From Fusobacterium sp. (GTDB lineage Bacteria > Fusobacteriota > Fusobacteriia > Fusobacteriales > Fusobacteriaceae), in NCBI RefSeq assembly GCF_030528405.1, contig NZ_JAUMYY010000005.1:1-60781 (forward strand): a stretch of 60,781 bases of DNA. The letters run 5' to 3'. A model generated the notes under the pieces. That model had not been told where the DNA came from and did not search any database. It saw only the letters and a program-made list of their open reading frames with translations. Numbering within the stretch: position 1 is the first letter of the stretch; every line of letters begins with the position of its first letter. Positions 35,519-45,185 of this stretch are shown piece after piece. The translations under genes were made by a program, and so were the position numbers.

Positions 35519-36307
35519 CTAGAAAAATTGTACCCCCGTTTCTTCCTGCAACTTCCTATACCTACTCCATAAAAATCTTATATACTCATATTCAAATGGA
35601 GAACTTGTGCCATAATATTGAAACTTAACATTTTTTCTCCTATCAATACCACTAAGAACTGTAACAGGAATACTGTTTATTTTAAATAATTCCATATGTC
35701 TATATGGATCAGCCGCTCTCGTTGTCATTGTTTCCACTCCTAAACCAAAGGCATCTCTAAGATAAGAAGGACCCAGTAAAGGCAGTATTAAATAAGGACC
35801 TCGAGGCACCCCGTAATGTGCAAGGGTTAAACCGAAATCCTCATAAGGCTTAGGCATACCCATTTTTGATGCTACATCAAACATTCCTCCCAATCCAAAA
35901 ACAGTGTTAATGGCGAATCTTGCCACAGCTCTCATTGCTTTCCTACCTTTTAGCTGAGCTAATGAATTAGCAGTTGTATTAATTCCCTTTATATTTCTAA
36001 AAAAATTAGTTACTCTATTTTGTATAAATACTGGTGTAATAAATTTATAAGTTCTCACAATAGGAAGTAAAGCATACTTATCAACTTGGTGGTTAAAATA
36101 ATACATTCTTCTATTAAAACCTTCCCAAGGATCTTCATTGGAACCGAAATATTTATCCAAATTACTTTCATTTTCTTCACTATAATTTTTTTCAATATTT
36201 GTAGAGTTTACTAAATGAGGTTCTCTTTTAATTTCCTTTGTATTTGTACATGAAGTAAATATCAATATTAAAAATAATATAAATATCTTTATCTTATTTT
36301 TCATCAT
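35519..36307 (-). CDS. mlaA: Outer-membrane lipid asymmetry lipoprotein MlaA (VacJ)
   Basis: The N-terminus is a lipoprotein signal with the lipobox FTSC (Cys20). The mature part has the MlaA signature NEDPWEGFNRRMYYFN near residue 55 and later PYEDFGLTLAHYGVPRGPYLILP. MlaA sits in the outer membrane and removes misplaced phospholipids from the outer leaflet, passing them to a periplasmic carrier. The other mla genes are not in this window. It overlaps the upstream secreted hydrolase gene by 14 bases, which suggests a shared job in lipid handling. Confidence 0.92.
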   Translation of the reverse strand: MMKNKIKIFILFLILIFTSCTNTKEIKREPHLVNSTNIEKNYSEENESNLDKYFGSNEDPWEGFNRRMYYFNHQVDKYALLPIVRTYKFITPVFIQNRVTNFFRNIKGINTTANSLAQLKGRKAMRAVARFAINTVFGLGGMFDVASKMGMPKPYEDFGLTLAHYGVPRGPYLILPLLGPSYLRDAFGLGVETMTTRAADPYRHMELFKINSIPVTVLSGIDRRKNVKFQYYGTSSPFEYEYIRFLWSRYRKLQEETGVQFF

Positions 36308-37562
36308 CTAACACCCCATTTTTTAAAAAATTTATCATTAACGAAACATTTTCATAGTAGAACATATTACCACAATGTCCCCCTGTAGGATAAACTTTTA
36401 TTTTATCTTTAAAAACATCTTTTAAATATCTTAAATCTTCTTTGGATAGAATAAGCTCATCTTCATTGGTAACGGTAAAAATTTTATCAGAATTTCTTAT
36501 ATATTCATCAATAATTTTTAAACTTGCCTCTTTATTTAAGTCTTCCATGGTAAAATTTTCATTCTGTTTTTTATAATATGGAAAGCCTACCTTATCAACA
36601 TAGTCTTCAAAACTAGCAAAGTCTATCCTCTTAAAATTTTCAAACAAACTTGTATACTTATTTAATTTTTCTCCTTCTTTAGTATAAACATTACTTTTAG
36701 TAATTACATCAGAAATAAAATTTAAGTCCACTGAAGTTATTCTAAAAGCCAAACCTATAAAAGCTTTCTTTTCTGCCTCTGTTAAAAAATCTCCACTTAT
36801 TAAGCTAAATATAGTTTCTGAATCTATATTTGTATACTCATTTTTCATATTGTTCTTCATTCTATTTAAAACATTTTCTATTAAATATTCAATTTTTGAA
36901 GTATCTCCTCTTGTAAATTCATCTAGATAACTATCTAATTTTTTTGCAGAACTATAAAGTTCAACTGCTGGGTTTATAAGAAATACTCTTTTAAAATTAA
37001 AATATTTTTCACTTTCATCTATATATGATATTACTGCTGAATTTGTTCCACCTAAACTATAACCCATAACGTAAAAATCTGTTACTTTTACTTTATCTTT
37101 TATTCTTTCATATGCTAACTTCATGGCTTTATAGGTGTCACTATTGTCTTGTAATAAAAGACCAGGTACAGAATATTTTGAAGCTGAAATTAAAAACTGT
37201 GCACTCATTGGTGAACTAATTGATATCACACTAAAGCCTGCATCGTATAAAATTCTTTCAAAGTATTTCATCCTCACGGATTTATAATCAGAGCCTGTTC
37301 CTGCCAATACAAATATCAGAGGTGCTTCTTTCTTCTGTGCTGTCAAAGAAAACTCAAAATTTTCTGCATACCAAAATATCTCTGGAACTTTTTTCTTTAT
37401 TTTTACACTATACACTTTTGTTGGGACTTCTTCACTAACATTGGGTGTCATTATTGTAGAACTTCCTATTATTGTTGCCGAGTAAGGGTCACTTATAGGA
37501 AAGTTATATGAAAAGACATAATTTGATATGATAATCATCAGAATTAGTATTGCTTTCTTCAT
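36294..37562 (-). CDS. Secreted alpha/beta hydrolase next to mlaA
   Basis: A signal peptide (MKKAILILMIIISNYVFS) is followed by a 400-residue hydrolase fold. FVLAGTGSDYKSVR provides the oxyanion loop, YVMGYSLGGTNSAV the nucleophile Ser near residue 168 and YPTGGHCGNMF near the C-terminus the catalytic histidine. There is no lipobox, so it is periplasmic or outer-membrane associated. Overlap with mlaA makes a lipase or lysophospholipase role plausible. It starts 14 bases after polC. Confidence 0.75.
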   Translation of the reverse strand: MKKAILILMIIISNYVFSYNFPISDPYSATIIGSSTIMTPNVSEEVPTKVYSVKIKKKVPEIFWYAENFEFSLTAQKKEAPLIFVLAGTGSDYKSVRMKYFERILYDAGFSVISISSPMSAQFLISASKYSVPGLLLQDNSDTYKAMKLAYERIKDKVKVTDFYVMGYSLGGTNSAVISYIDESEKYFNFKRVFLINPAVELYSSAKKLDSYLDEFTRGDTSKIEYLIENVLNRMKNNMKNEYTNIDSETIFSLISGDFLTEAEKKAFIGLAFRITSVDLNFISDVITKSNVYTKEGEKLNKYTSLFENFKRIDFASFEDYVDKVGFPYYKKQNENFTMEDLNKEASLKIIDEYIRNSDKIFTVTNEDELILSKEDLRYLKDVFKDKIKVYPTGGHCGNMFYYENVSLMINFLKNGVLDDEK

Positions 37563-37576
37563 TTTCTCTTTCTCCT

Positions 37577-40500
37577 TTAAAATAAAGATATTTGATTTGT
37601 TTCACTTAAATCAGAAATAGCACCTACTTGTTTTAATTTTTCAGCTACTGTTTGATTTAGTTTAGTTCTTCTTTTAAGATCTTCAATTGAAATAAATTTT
37701 GCTATTTCTCTCTCTTTTTCTATATTCTCAACCACTGCTCCACCTAAACCACTTATTCCTACAAGTGGTATTCTTATTTTTTCATCTTCTATTATGAATT
37801 TTTTTCCACTTGACTTATATATATCAACAGGTAAAAGTTCTATATTTCTTGCTTCCATTTCAACTATTATTTCACATATAGCTTTTTCATTTTTCTTCTT
37901 AGGATCTAGCTTAGGTTCTTTAGATAATTCATTTAATCTTTCCTTAGCTAGTATTCCTCTGCTCATAGTTTCCATATCAAAATCTTCAGCTTTTCTAGAT
38001 AAAAATGCTGCATAAAATGCTAAAGGATGATGAACTTTAAAATATGCTATCCTCATTGCCATCATTACGTAGGCTACAGCATGCCCCTTAGGGAACATAT
38101 ACTTTATTCTTCTGCAAGATTCAATATACCAATCTTTTACTCCTTTTTCTTTCATCATATCAGAGTACTTTGCCCAGCCTTCAGGCTCTCTTGAAGGTCT
38201 ACCTTTTCTTACAAATTCCATTATTTTAAAAGCTGTCCCCTTTTCTATACCTTGATCTATGAGATAGTTCATAATATCATCTCTCACAGTTATAATTTCT
38301 GATAGTGTTGCTTTCCCATCTTTTACAAATTCTTGTGCATTATTTAACCATACATCCGTACCATGAGATAGCCCTGATATTCTTACAAGCTCTGCAAAAG
38401 TTGTAGGCTTTGTGTCTATTAACATCTGTCTTACAAAGTCTGTTCCAAATTCTGGTATTCCATAGGTTCCTATTTCAGATCCTATATCCTCTTTACTTAC
38501 TCCCAAAGATTCCGTTGATGAGAAAATCTTTAAAGTTTCTTTATCTGCAAGTGGAATATCTTTTATTTCAATGTTTGTATATTCTTGTAATAATTTTATT
38601 GTCGTTGGATCATCATGACCTAGTATATCAAGTTTCACAAGCTGTTCATCCATTACATGATAATCATAATGTGTTGTCGTAGATGAGCTATTTTCATCAT
38701 TTGCTGGTCTTTGCACTGGACAAAATTCATATATAGATCTGTCACTAGGTAGAACTATCATTCCACCTGGATGCTGACCTGTCGTTTTTTTTGCTCCTTG
38801 GCAAAGTTTTCCAAGCCTTGTTGTTTCAGCTTTTATAATAGGTAAATTATTATCTTCAAAATATTTTCTTACATAGGCTTCTGCATTTTTATCTGCTAAA
38901 GTTGATATAGTTCCTGCTTTGAAAACATTTTCTTTACCAAACATTTCTTCACAGTATCTATGAATTTCAGACTGATATTCTCCTGAAAAATTTAAATCTA
39001 TATCAGGAACCTTATCTCCCTCAAAACCCATAAATACTTCAAAAGGAATTGAATAACCATCTTTCCTATACGGCTGACCACACTTAGGACAAATTTTATC
39101 TTGTAAGTCTATCCCTACTCCTTCTCTTTCTATAAATTCAGAGTGCTTACATTCAGGATTATCACAAATATAATGTGGATATAGGGCATTAACCTCTGTT
39201 ATTCCCATCATAAAGGCTACTAAAGATGAACCTACTGAACCACGCGAACCAACTAAATAACCACTGTCTAAAGATTTTTTTACTAATTTTTGTGCTGATA
39301 AATAAAGTACTGAAAATCCATTTCCTATTATTGCATTTAATTCTCTCTCTAATCTTTCTGCCACTATTTTAGGAAGAGGATCACCATAAATCTTATATGC
39401 TCTCTGATATGTCATCTCTCTTACTATTTCTTCTGCATTCTCCATCTTTGGTGGAAAAAATCCATCTGGTATTGGCTGCACTTCCTCTATCATTGAGGCT
39501 ATAAATTTTGTATTTTTAACAACTATTTCCTTTGCAATCTCTTCACCCATATATGAAAATTCATCTAACATTTCTTCTGTAGTTCTGAAATAAAATCCAT
39601 TATTTACCTTATACTGTTTTGGATTATAGACAGTCCCACTTCCGTATAATAATATAGCTCTCAGAAGCTCATCTTTTTCATCAAGATAATGAACATTTGA
39701 ACTAGCTGTAACTATTTTATTTTTTTTAGTTGCCAATTCATAAAAATATTTATTCATCTCTTCTACAGCTTCAAATGAGTCAATTGCACCAGTTGAGTCT
39801 ACTTCCAAAAGTTCATTGTATGTAGATTTAGGAAGAAGCTCCACATAGTCATAAAAATCTATTTGTTTTTCTAGTTTCTCTAAGTCGTTTCTTAGATATA
39901 ATTCCAAAAGTTCTCCACTGTTCATAAAATGTCCACTAAGTGAAGAACCAATTATAAGACCTTCTCTATATTTTGAAAGATATGATTTTGGAATTCTAGC
40001 TTTTCTTCCACCAAAGTAATTTATGTGAGCTTCTGATATTAATCTATACAGATTTTTTAAACCCTCTTGATTTTTGACTAGAATCATAACATTTCTTAGA
40101 GATTGCTTTTTTAAATTTAAATCAAAGGCTCCATTTATATCATTCAATCTTGTAATTTTTTTCTCTTTGTATTTATCTAAAAAAATTAAAAACATATTTG
40201 CTGTGGCTTGAGCATCGTCCACTGCTCTATGGTGGTTCTCCAAAGAAAGACCTAGAAATCTATTCATATCAGATAAGCCATATTTCTTTTGTTCAGGATA
40301 TAAATCTCTTGCCATTTGTAATGTATCTATAACTGGGTTTTCTAATTTCTTTCCTAGATATTTTTTTATATCTCTCTTTATAAATCCTATGTCAAAGGGA
40401 GCATTATGTGCAACAAGTGTTGAATCTCCAATAAATTCTACAAAATCCTTTATGACCTTATCTATCTTTGGCATACCCTTTAACATCTCATCAGTAATTT

Positions 40501-41962
40501 TAGTAATGTTTGTAATATGAGCTGGAACCTTTTTCTCTGGATCGATTAATTGTCCAAATCTCTCGGCTATTCTTCCAGATTTTATTCTTACAGCTCCAAT
40601 TTCTATAATTTCGTTTTTATGAGCATTTAAACCTAGTGTTTCTATATCAAAAACAATAAACTCTTCTTTGTCTATGTCTATATCTTTGGCATGCGAAACC
40701 ATTTCTGCTTCATCATCAACCATATACATTTCACAACCAAAAATAACTTTTAATTTTTCTTCTTCACTTTTAACAGATTTTGACATTGCTTTAATTGTTT
40801 TATAGGCACTTGGAAAAGAATGAACAACTGAATAATCTGTTATTGCAATATGGGAATGACCATAATCTTTTGCTCTTTTTATCAAATCCTCTACATCTAC
40901 AACCCCTACCATTTCACTCATTTTAGTATGAGTATGCAATTCCACTCTTTTTTCATCTGCTAAGTCTATTTTCTTTGTATTTTCCCGTTCTAAAAAATTT
41001 ATAGAGTTTGCCATAAATACTTTTTCATTATTTGAGTAAATATCTACCTGTACTTTTCCACTTAATTTTACATATTTCCCTTCACTTATGGAAAGTTCAT
41101 CAGCAGAATCTAAAAACATTTTTGCAGTTAGTGAACTTGTTTTATCATTCAACATAAATGTTCTTATAACTCTCCCATTCTTTATCGGTCTGTCTTCAAC
41201 TAAAAATATTTCTCCCTCTACTATACAGTTTTCGCCTTCATAGAGTGAATAAAAATCTTTTATTTTAATAACTTCTCCTTTTATTTCTTTTGTTTTTGGT
41301 TCCTTTTTAAATGAAGGCTTAAATCCATTCCCATTAAAGGAATTTCCATTAATATTAGAATCATTTTCTTGTGAATTTATATTATTTTTAGCAAATTCCT
41401 CTCTTTTATTTTGATTTTCCTGTTCTGCTTTTTTTATTATTTTTTCTATTCTTTCATCAAAATCTTTTATATCTTTTGAAAAATCTCCGCTTAAAAAATG
41501 AATAGTTCTATCTTTTATACCATATTCAAATAATAGTGCTTCAAGTTTTATATTTATTTTCATTTCTTCTAAAATAAATACAGCATTCTCATCATTCAAT
41601 TCCAGAATAATTTTTTTATCCTTTATATGAATTTTATAAAAACACAAAAAGGACCTAGAAGTAGAGTTTTTCTTTTTTAATCTCTCTACGGCCCTCTTTA
41701 CAATTTCCTTTAAATCTTCTTCTGAAAAATTATATTGATTTTCTGTTTCAAAACCAACTTCTAATTCTCTTCCAAATTTTTCTGATATATTTTTATAAAT
41801 TTTATCTATCTCATCTATACAATTTAAAGATGATATAGCACAATCAAAAATAATTTTTTTATTTCTAGTATTTAAAGTAATATTTTTTATTTTTAAATTA
41901 TTAACTCCCATATTAGAAAAAACATTTGAGTTTGGTTTTATTTGTATCTGTTTATTTTCCAT
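37577..41962 (-). CDS. polC: DNA polymerase III alpha subunit, PolC type
   Basis: PolC is the proofreading replicative polymerase typical of Firmicutes and Fusobacteria. The ATG at 41962 is preferred because a TTGGAG ribosome site lies just upstream; the TTG at 41974 would start inside that site. Domains in order: an N-terminal region, an OB fold (about 220-330), the split PHP domain starting VELHTHTKMSEM (about 338), a DEDD exonuclease with FDIETLGLNAH (about 434) and VAHNAPFDIGF, a zinc finger CDNPEC/CPKCG, and the palm with PDIDLNFSG. The length of 1461 aa is normal. An upstream methyltransferase gene ends 17 bases before it. Confidence 0.95.
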   Translation of the reverse strand: MENKQIQIKPNSNVFSNMGVNNLKIKNITLNTRNKKIIFDCAISSLNCIDEIDKIYKNISEKFGRELEVGFETENQYNFSEEDLKEIVKRAVERLKKKNSTSRSFLCFYKIHIKDKKIILELNDENAVFILEEMKINIKLEALLFEYGIKDRTIHFLSGDFSKDIKDFDERIEKIIKKAEQENQNKREEFAKNNINSQENDSNINGNSFNGNGFKPSFKKEPKTKEIKGEVIKIKDFYSLYEGENCIVEGEIFLVEDRPIKNGRVIRTFMLNDKTSSLTAKMFLDSADELSISEGKYVKLSGKVQVDIYSNNEKVFMANSINFLERENTKKIDLADEKRVELHTHTKMSEMVGVVDVEDLIKRAKDYGHSHIAITDYSVVHSFPSAYKTIKAMSKSVKSEEEKLKVIFGCEMYMVDDEAEMVSHAKDIDIDKEEFIVFDIETLGLNAHKNEIIEIGAVRIKSGRIAERFGQLIDPEKKVPAHITNITKITDEMLKGMPKIDKVIKDFVEFIGDSTLVAHNAPFDIGFIKRDIKKYLGKKLENPVIDTLQMARDLYPEQKKYGLSDMNRFLGLSLENHHRAVDDAQATANMFLIFLDKYKEKKITRLNDINGAFDLNLKKQSLRNVMILVKNQEGLKNLYRLISEAHINYFGGRKARIPKSYLSKYREGLIIGSSLSGHFMNSGELLELYLRNDLEKLEKQIDFYDYVELLPKSTYNELLEVDSTGAIDSFEAVEEMNKYFYELATKKNKIVTASSNVHYLDEKDELLRAILLYGSGTVYNPKQYKVNNGFYFRTTEEMLDEFSYMGEEIAKEIVVKNTKFIASMIEEVQPIPDGFFPPKMENAEEIVREMTYQRAYKIYGDPLPKIVAERLERELNAIIGNGFSVLYLSAQKLVKKSLDSGYLVGSRGSVGSSLVAFMMGITEVNALYPHYICDNPECKHSEFIEREGVGIDLQDKICPKCGQPYRKDGYSIPFEVFMGFEGDKVPDIDLNFSGEYQSEIHRYCEEMFGKENVFKAGTISTLADKNAEAYVRKYFEDNNLPIIKAETTRLGKLCQGAKKTTGQHPGGMIVLPSDRSIYEFCPVQRPANDENSSSTTTHYDYHVMDEQLVKLDILGHDDPTTIKLLQEYTNIEIKDIPLADKETLKIFSSTESLGVSKEDIGSEIGTYGIPEFGTDFVRQMLIDTKPTTFAELVRISGLSHGTDVWLNNAQEFVKDGKATLSEIITVRDDIMNYLIDQGIEKGTAFKIMEFVRKGRPSREPEGWAKYSDMMKEKGVKDWYIESCRRIKYMFPKGHAVAYVMMAMRIAYFKVHHPLAFYAAFLSRKAEDFDMETMSRGILAKERLNELSKEPKLDPKKKNEKAICEIIVEMEARNIELLPVDIYKSSGKKFIIEDEKIRIPLVGISGLGGAVVENIEKEREIAKFISIEDLKRRTKLNQTVAEKLKQVGAISDLSETNQISLF

Positions 41963-41979
41963 TATTTTCTCCAAGAAAA

Positions 41980-42543
41980 TTAATTTTCTCCAAATAGTCT
42001 ATCTAGAATTATTGCTACTGCTGCCCTAACTGACAAATGATTATACTTAGACTTAGCCCTAATTGGTTCTAATATATAATCTGACATCTCCATTATTTCA
42101 TCTGTTAATCCCCAACCTGTTCCAAACAGTAAAAGGTAAGGTCTGTCGTCTTCATAAATATTTTTTCTTAATCCTTCATAAGTTATACTGTTTGAAAATA
42201 GTCTTGCAGATGTAGTTATAATAAGTGGCTTCTGCCCTTCAAGTATTTCAATTTCTTTTATTACACTTTCTATACTTTCTACAACCCCAGTACTTCCAAA
42301 AGCCTTCTCTCTATCTTTGTTATACTGACCTCCCGTTCCATCTTGCCAATATCCTATTATTCTCTCTGTCAATTTCTTTTGTGCATCTACTGGAACTACA
42401 AGCCTATAACCTTTCAGTTCATAGGTTCCACAAGTCCTAGAAATATCATGTATATCAAAATTTGTAACTGAAGTACAAACTACATCTCTGTTTCTATTAT
42501 AAACTGGGTAATGCACCAAGCTCAAATATATTTTATTTCTCAT
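41980..42543 (-). CDS. SPOUT-like RNA methyltransferase (COG4752 type)
   Basis: The 187-aa product opens MRNKIYLSLVHYPVYNR and has SARLFSNSITYEGL, LLFGTGWGL and KYNHLSVRAA, matching a small SAM-dependent SPOUT family usually found beside trmD. The knotted SAM site is inferred from the family. The target RNA is unknown. It overlaps trmD by 11 bases and belongs to the RNA-processing part of this series. Confidence 0.75.
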   Translation of the reverse strand: MRNKIYLSLVHYPVYNRNRDVVCTSVTNFDIHDISRTCGTYELKGYRLVVPVDAQKKLTERIIGYWQDGTGGQYNKDREKAFGSTGVVESIESVIKEIEILEGQKPLIITTSARLFSNSITYEGLRKNIYEDDRPYLLLFGTGWGLTDEIMEMSDYILEPIRAKSKYNHLSVRAAVAIILDRLFGEN

Positions 42544-43270
42544 TTTCTTTTCCTTTTAATAACTCTATTTTTATTTCTTCTAATAGTCTTTTTTCTAATT
42601 TTGTAAACTCTCTCTTTTCTAGTAAATCTTTTCTCCGAAGATATGTTCTTTTCAAACTTTCTTTTAATCTCCATTCATTAATTTTTTTATGATGACCAGA
42701 CAATAAAATTTCTGGAACCTTAAGTCCTCTATATTCAGCTGGTCTCGTATAGTGTGGATAATCCAGTAAGCTATTAAAAAATGAATCATTTTCATATGAC
42801 TCCTTTTTTATAACATTAGGTACAAGTCTAATAATAGCATCTGATATAACCATTGCCGCCAATTCTCCACCTGTTAAAACAAAATCTCCAATAGAAATTT
42901 CCATATCAACTTTATTTTCTATAACTCTTTCATCTATACCTTCATAATGTCCAGCTATTATAGTCAACTCTTCATTCAAAAGCAACTCTTTTACCAGCTC
43001 CTGATTTAACTTTCTGCCTTGAGGTGAAGTGTATATCACTTTACCTCCAACAGTTTCCAGAGCTCTAAATATTGGCTCAATTTTTATAACCATACCTGAG
43101 CCTCCTCCAAAGGGAATATCATCTGCTTGTTTATGTTTATCCAAGCAAAAATTTCTTATATCTATTATATTTATTTCTACTAGTTTTGCTTTAATTGCCC
43201 TTGCTATTATGCTCTCAGTTATAAAACCTTCAAACATTTTAGGAAACAATGTTAAAATATTTATTTTCAT
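42533..43270 (-). CDS. trmD: tRNA (guanine-N1)-methyltransferase TrmD
   Basis: TrmD methylates G37 of tRNAs that read CNN codons, preventing frameshifting. The 245-aa chain has GGGSGMVIKIEP near residue 55, the knot motifs AGHYEGIDERV near residue 108 and SIGDFVLTGGELAAM near residue 131. It overlaps the SPOUT-like gene by 11 bases and follows rimM by 62 bases, an order seen in many bacteria. Confidence 0.95.
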   Translation of the reverse strand: MKINILTLFPKMFEGFITESIIARAIKAKLVEINIIDIRNFCLDKHKQADDIPFGGGSGMVIKIEPIFRALETVGGKVIYTSPQGRKLNQELVKELLLNEELTIIAGHYEGIDERVIENKVDMEISIGDFVLTGGELAAMVISDAIIRLVPNVIKKESYENDSFFNSLLDYPHYTRPAEYRGLKVPEILLSGHHKKINEWRLKESLKRTYLRRKDLLEKREFTKLEKRLLEEIKIELLKGKENEK

Positions 43271-43332
43271 ATCACAACTTATACCAAGCCTATTACATCT
43301 TATAAGTTAATATATCTGCAATAGCTATCTCC

Positions 43333-43848
43333 TTATTTCTTCATTTCTTTCATACCTTCAATTAAATCAACTTCCATTTTTCTGTTTTGGTAGTCAATTT
43401 TTTTTATAAAAACTTCCACATCAGGTATCATAATTTCATAATCTTCCGTATCTATTACATAAATATCATGAGCAGCTGTTTCAAAGATTTCTGTTACTTC
43501 TCCCAAATACTCATTGTTTTTTACGTCATAGACTTTCAATCCTATCAAATCACTCATAAGATATTCATCTTCTGTCATTCCAACTAAATCTCTTCTAACC
43601 TTAATAAGTGCATTTCTTAATTCTGTAGCATCTTTTTTATTTTTCACTTCTTCAAATGAAAAAATCCATTTGTTTGCAACAAAAGGCTCAATTTTCTTTA
43701 TAGTAAATAATTTTTTTTGAGAATTTTCTAGTTCCAAAATTATTTTATTCCCTTCAAGAAGACTTATATTATCTATATTGGACAAAACTTTTACTTCACC
43801 TTTTAAGTGATGGGTTCCTAAAATTTTACCAGCAACTAAAAGCTCCAT
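43333..43848 (-). CDS. rimM: Ribosome maturation factor RimM
   Basis: RimM binds S19 and helps mature the 30S head. The 171-aa chain starts with GKILGTHHLKGEVKVLS, the RimM N-domain signature, and has a PRC-barrel half with LIGLKVYD and AAHDIYVI and then MIPDVEVFIKKID. It follows khpA by 9 bases and leads into trmD. Confidence 0.93.
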   Translation of the reverse strand: MELLVAGKILGTHHLKGEVKVLSNIDNISLLEGNKIILELENSQKKLFTIKKIEPFVANKWIFSFEEVKNKKDATELRNALIKVRRDLVGMTEDEYLMSDLIGLKVYDVKNNEYLGEVTEIFETAAHDIYVIDTEDYEIMIPDVEVFIKKIDYQNRKMEVDLIEGMKEMKK

Positions 43849-43857
43849 TTTTTCACC

Positions 43858-44097
43858 CTAATCTATAAATTCAACATTTACATTTAATTTATCTTTTACT
43901 CCTGCTGCTTGCATAACTCCTCTTATTGCACCAGCAGTAAGCCCATTTTTACCTATGATTTTTCCCATTTCTCCCTTAGCAACTGAAACTTTAAATGTTA
44001 CATTTGAATCTAAAATTTCATAAGTTATATTAACTTTATCCTTTGTATCAACTAATTCCTTAACAATAAATTCTATTAAACTTTCTAATCTTTCCAT
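43858..44097 (-). CDS. khpA: RNA-binding KH protein KhpA
   Basis: This small KH-domain protein has the GXXG loop in GKIIGKNGLTAGAIR. The start is taken at the ATG at 44097, with a GAGAGGGG site upstream, giving 79 aa, the usual KhpA length; a reading ten codons longer lacks a site. KhpA binds many RNAs, often with KhpB. It sits between DUF4911 and rimM, as commonly seen next to the rpsP-rimM-trmD block. Confidence 0.88.
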   Translation of the reverse strand: MERLESLIEFIVKELVDTKDKVNITYEILDSNVTFKVSVAKGEMGKIIGKNGLTAGAIRGVMQAAGVKDKLNVNVEFID

Positions 44098-44108
44098 AAT
44101 ACCCCTCT

Positions 44109-44351
44109 CTATAATTTTCCTTTCCAAATTCCTTCTTCTATAATTTCTAGCTTAACCCATTTTTTGCCTAAATCAATCAATATATCTCTCATAAAATCTT
44201 TAAAATCATATGTAGATATAACGCTTATTATTCCTTTTAAGGGATCTAAAGTTCTTACTACCCCTGCTCCTTCATAAGCTTCTACAATTTTATTTATAAA
44301 ATCTATATCTTCCCGTCTACTTTCTATTATAAATTCATAACTCTTGTTCAT
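44109..44351 (-). CDS. DUF4911-like protein, 80 aa
   Basis: The ATG at 44351 is preferred because of an AAGGAAGG site just upstream; a longer reading begins 11 codons earlier. The product starts MNKSYEFIIESRRED and shows a compact alpha/beta pattern resembling DUF4911, a family of unknown role often next to rRNA-processing genes. It lies between rsmA and khpA with short gaps and is clearly in the same transcript. Confidence 0.7.
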   Translation of the reverse strand: MNKSYEFIIESRREDIDFINKIVEAYEGAGVVRTLDPLKGIISVISTYDFKDFMRDILIDLGKKWVKLEIIEEGIWKGKL

Positions 44352-44364
44352 AGAACCTTCCTTA

Positions 44365-45165
44365 TTAATTTTTTTTAATCTCAAAAGCTTTAATTAACTC
44401 TATAAAATCATCTATTCCTATATTTTCAGCTCTTTCGCTTTCTGGTATATTGAGCCCCTTTAAGACCTCTTTTATAAAGTCTTTTTTGAAACCTAAAGTT
44501 GAAAGATTATTTACTATATTTTTTCTTTTATTTGAAAAAGCTGCTTTTATATATTTAAAAAAAACTGCTTCATTCATTATTTTTTTATATTTGTTTTCCC
44601 TATCTAATTTTATTTTTATAAACGCTGAATCAACATTGGGAATTGGTTTAAAGTGCCTTCTTGGTATTGTAAATAGATAGCTAGCCTCACCATAGTATTC
44701 TACAGCTAAAGTAAGAATCGATCTCTCTCTACCCTTTTTGGCACAAATTCTTTCTCCTACTTCTTTTTGAACCATTAAATATGCTTCATCTATTAAATCT
44801 CTATGCTCTATAATTTTATTTATAATCGGTGAAGTTATATAATAAGGTATATTAGCTACAACTTTTGTATTTTTTGTTAAATATTCTCTTAAATCTAATT
44901 CGAGAATATCAGCCATTATCAACTTAAAATTCTTCTTATTTGAAAATTTTTTTTGCAACGGTTTTTCTAAATCTCTGTCTATTTCAACACAGATTAAATT
45001 TTTTACTCTATCTACAAGCATAGAACTCAATGCACCCTGACCAGGTCCTATCTCTAGTATACTATCTTCATTTCCAACTTCAGAAACTTCAATTATTTTA
45101 TTTAAAATCTCAAGTTCATTATTTAAAAAATTCTGTCCATATTTTTTTTTATGATAAAATGACAT
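44365..45165 (-). CDS. rsmA: 16S rRNA dimethyladenosine transferase RsmA (KsgA)
   Basis: RsmA dimethylates A1518 and A1519 of 16S rRNA, a late check on 30S assembly. The chain has KKKYGQNFLNN at the start, SAM motif I ILEIGPGQGALSS near residue 40 and catalytic motif IV ANIPYYITSPII near residue 107. The start is placed at the ATG at 45165 because the family begins just before the QNFL motif; a TTG at 45183 would add six residues. The hpt stop is 20 bases upstream. Confidence 0.9.
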   Translation of the reverse strand: MSFYHKKKYGQNFLNNELEILNKIIEVSEVGNEDSILEIGPGQGALSSMLVDRVKNLICVEIDRDLEKPLQKKFSNKKNFKLIMADILELDLREYLTKNTKVVANIPYYITSPIINKIIEHRDLIDEAYLMVQKEVGERICAKKGRERSILTLAVEYYGEASYLFTIPRRHFKPIPNVDSAFIKIKLDRENKYKKIMNEAVFFKYIKAAFSNKRKNIVNNLSTLGFKKDFIKEVLKGLNIPESERAENIGIDDFIELIKAFEIKKN

Positions 45166-45185
45166 AAAATCAACTCTACTCAATA

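Noticed and set aside
41963-41974. TTG start for polC four codons upstream of the chosen ATG
   Set aside because: The TTG lies within the TTGGAG ribosome site that serves the ATG at 41962.
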